Below, in pieces: positions 4,774-5,447 of a stretch of DNA of 5,447 bases. Position 1 is the stretch's first letter. Each line of letters opens with the position of its first letter. Origin of the DNA: Candidatus Peribacteraceae bacterium (lineage in GTDB: Bacteria > Patescibacteriota > Gracilibacteria > Peribacterales > Peribacteraceae); contig JALHMU010000055.1 in the NCBI GenBank assembly GCA_022843885.1, positions 1-5,447 of the forward strand, given 5' to 3'. The notes under the pieces are model-generated. The model was not told the origin of the DNA and searched no databases. It was given only the letters and a program-made list of their open reading frames with translations. A program made the position numbers and the translations under genes.

Positions 4774-5440
4774 ATTGTCCGAAGCGTCGTTCACGCTCGC
4801 GATATTCCTCGATACATGCAACGACATCTTCTTTTGTTACTTCCGGAAGCAGCTGCGGCAAGAATTTGAATTCCGCGTATGCGCTCTGCCAGAGCAGGAA
4901 GTTGCTGATGCGCTGATCGCCGCCCGTACGAATCATGAGATCAACGGGGGGAATGCCTGCCGTATCGAGAAACATCTCCACATCTTCAATCGATTCAATC
5001 TTCTGATCACTGGCTACTGATCGCTGTATTGCTCGAACGATTTCATCCTGACTGCCGTAATCCATTGCGATACATACGGTCATCTTCGTATTATCTTTCG
5101 TTTTTTCTTCCGCTTCTTGAAGTTTGGAAATCACGTTCTTCGGAAGACGATCTTTTCTTCCAAGATGTCGCATGCGTATTCCTTTTGCCATGTACTTATC
5201 GACGTGCTCATCGATCATTTCCTCAAAAAGAAGCATGAGTCCGGAGATTTCCAGCTTCGAACGTTTCCAATTTTCCGTCGAGAACGTATAGAGCGTGAGA
5301 ACAGACACATCATTCTCCAAACATGCTTCGATGATGCGATCGCGCACGCCGATCAGACCCTTGCGGTGGCCTTCCAAAGTGGGGATACCCATTTTTTTGG
5401 CATACCGCCGGTTGCCGTCGAGAATGAATGCAATGTGCAT
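4772..5440 (-). CDS. uppS: Isoprenyl transferase (cis-prenyltransferase, undecaprenyl diphosphate synthase-like)
   Basis: This enzyme elongates farnesyl diphosphate with isopentenyl diphosphate in cis configuration, giving the polyprenyl diphosphate carrier used for peptidoglycan and surface-glycan assembly. Visible landmarks are HIAFILDGNRRYAKKMG at 2-18 (catalytic D8, N10, R12), GHRKG with H25 at 24-28, LYTFSTENWKR at 50-60, MDYGSQDEI in place of the more usual NYGGRxEI, and IRTGGDQRISNFLLWQSAYAE at about 170-190. In that last block R171, R177, S179 and E190 match diphosphate- and metal-binding residues; the usual glutamate is replaced by D175. The visible ORF is 222 residues, short at the N-terminus. 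The two codons before the ATG read V-P, matching the family's L/V-P-x-H-I-A, so the true start may lie beyond the window edge. The chain length of the product cannot be read from sequence. It lies upstream of the GT-C gene on the same strand, across the small-ORF unit. Confidence 0.94.
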   Translation of the reverse strand: MHIAFILDGNRRYAKKMGIPTLEGHRKGLIGVRDRIIEACLENDVSVLTLYTFSTENWKRSKLEISGLMLLFEEMIDEHVDKYMAKGIRMRHLGRKDRLPKNVISKLQEAEEKTKDNTKMTVCIAMDYGSQDEIVRAIQRSVASDQKIESIEDVEMFLDTAGIPPVDLMIRTGGDQRISNFLLWQSAYAEFKFLPQLLPEVTKEDVVACIEEYRERERRFGQ

Positions 5441-5447
5441 CGGAACG

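Noticed and set aside
4747..4774. Terminator hairpin as a bidirectional terminator that also ends uppS
   Set aside because: On the minus strand the stem is followed by CGTGCGCG with no U-tract, so only plus-strand function is supported.
4609..4827. Minus-strand open frame of 72 codons antisense to the second small ORF and overlapping the uppS 3' end
   Set aside because: No SD, unnatural Arg/Ser-rich composition, and it crosses both the terminator and the uppS coding end in another frame.
1..5447. tRNA, rRNA, CRISPR arrays, insertion sequences, attachment sites
   Set aside because: No regularly spaced repeats, transposase-like frames, terminal inverted repeats or tRNA-like cloverleaf sequences were seen on either strand.

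Overview
The window (about 5.4 kb, roughly balanced GC, standard genetic code with TGA used as a stop) is a dense bacterial cell-envelope glycan locus. Gene style suggests a Candidate Phyla Radiation / Patescibacteria genome, possibly of the Peregrinibacteria type: short glycosyltransferases, a compact undecaprenyl-diphosphate-synthase-like protein with a GNRRYAKK motif, very short gaps, and starts that mostly lack Shine-Dalgarno (SD) sites. This assignment is a low-confidence impression, not a search result.

Layout from left to right. Positions 1-85 (minus) hold the first 28 codons of a probable glycosyltransferase that runs off the left edge and overlaps the preceding gene by ATGA. Positions 82-1182 (minus) encode a GT4-family glycosyltransferase. 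Positions 1206-2177 (minus) encode dTDP-glucose 4,6-dehydratase (RmlB). A 62-bp divergent spacer with a strong imperfect hairpin separates it from 2240-3025 (plus), glucose-1-phosphate thymidylyltransferase (RmlA, short form). RmlA converges on and overlaps by 35 bp the end of 2991-4370 (minus), a polytopic GT-C / GT39-like glycosyltransferase. Positions 4371-4773 hold a self-contained plus-strand unit: a promoter, two tiny SD-led membrane-hairpin ORFs (47 and 53 aa) that look like tandem divergent paralogues, and a textbook UUCG-tetraloop terminator. Positions 4772-5440 (minus) encode a cis-prenyltransferase (UppS), whose true N-terminus may lie just beyond the right edge.

How the parts fit: RmlA and RmlB convert glucose-1-phosphate to dTDP-4-keto-6-deoxyglucose, a precursor for rhamnose and other deoxysugars. 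The GT4 enzymes are candidates for using nucleotide sugars at the cytoplasmic face. UppS makes the polyprenyl carrier, and the GT-C enzyme is of the type that uses polyprenyl-phosphate sugars on the outer face. RmlC and RmlD are not in the window, so the final sugar is unknown.

The least ordinary part is the small two-ORF membrane-protein operon lying antisense between uppS and the GT-C gene. Next is the symmetrical rmlB/rmlA divergent spacer, where candidate -10 boxes sit only 6-8 nt from the start codons and a perfect SD sequence sits unused inside a hairpin. The enzymes themselves are ordinary.
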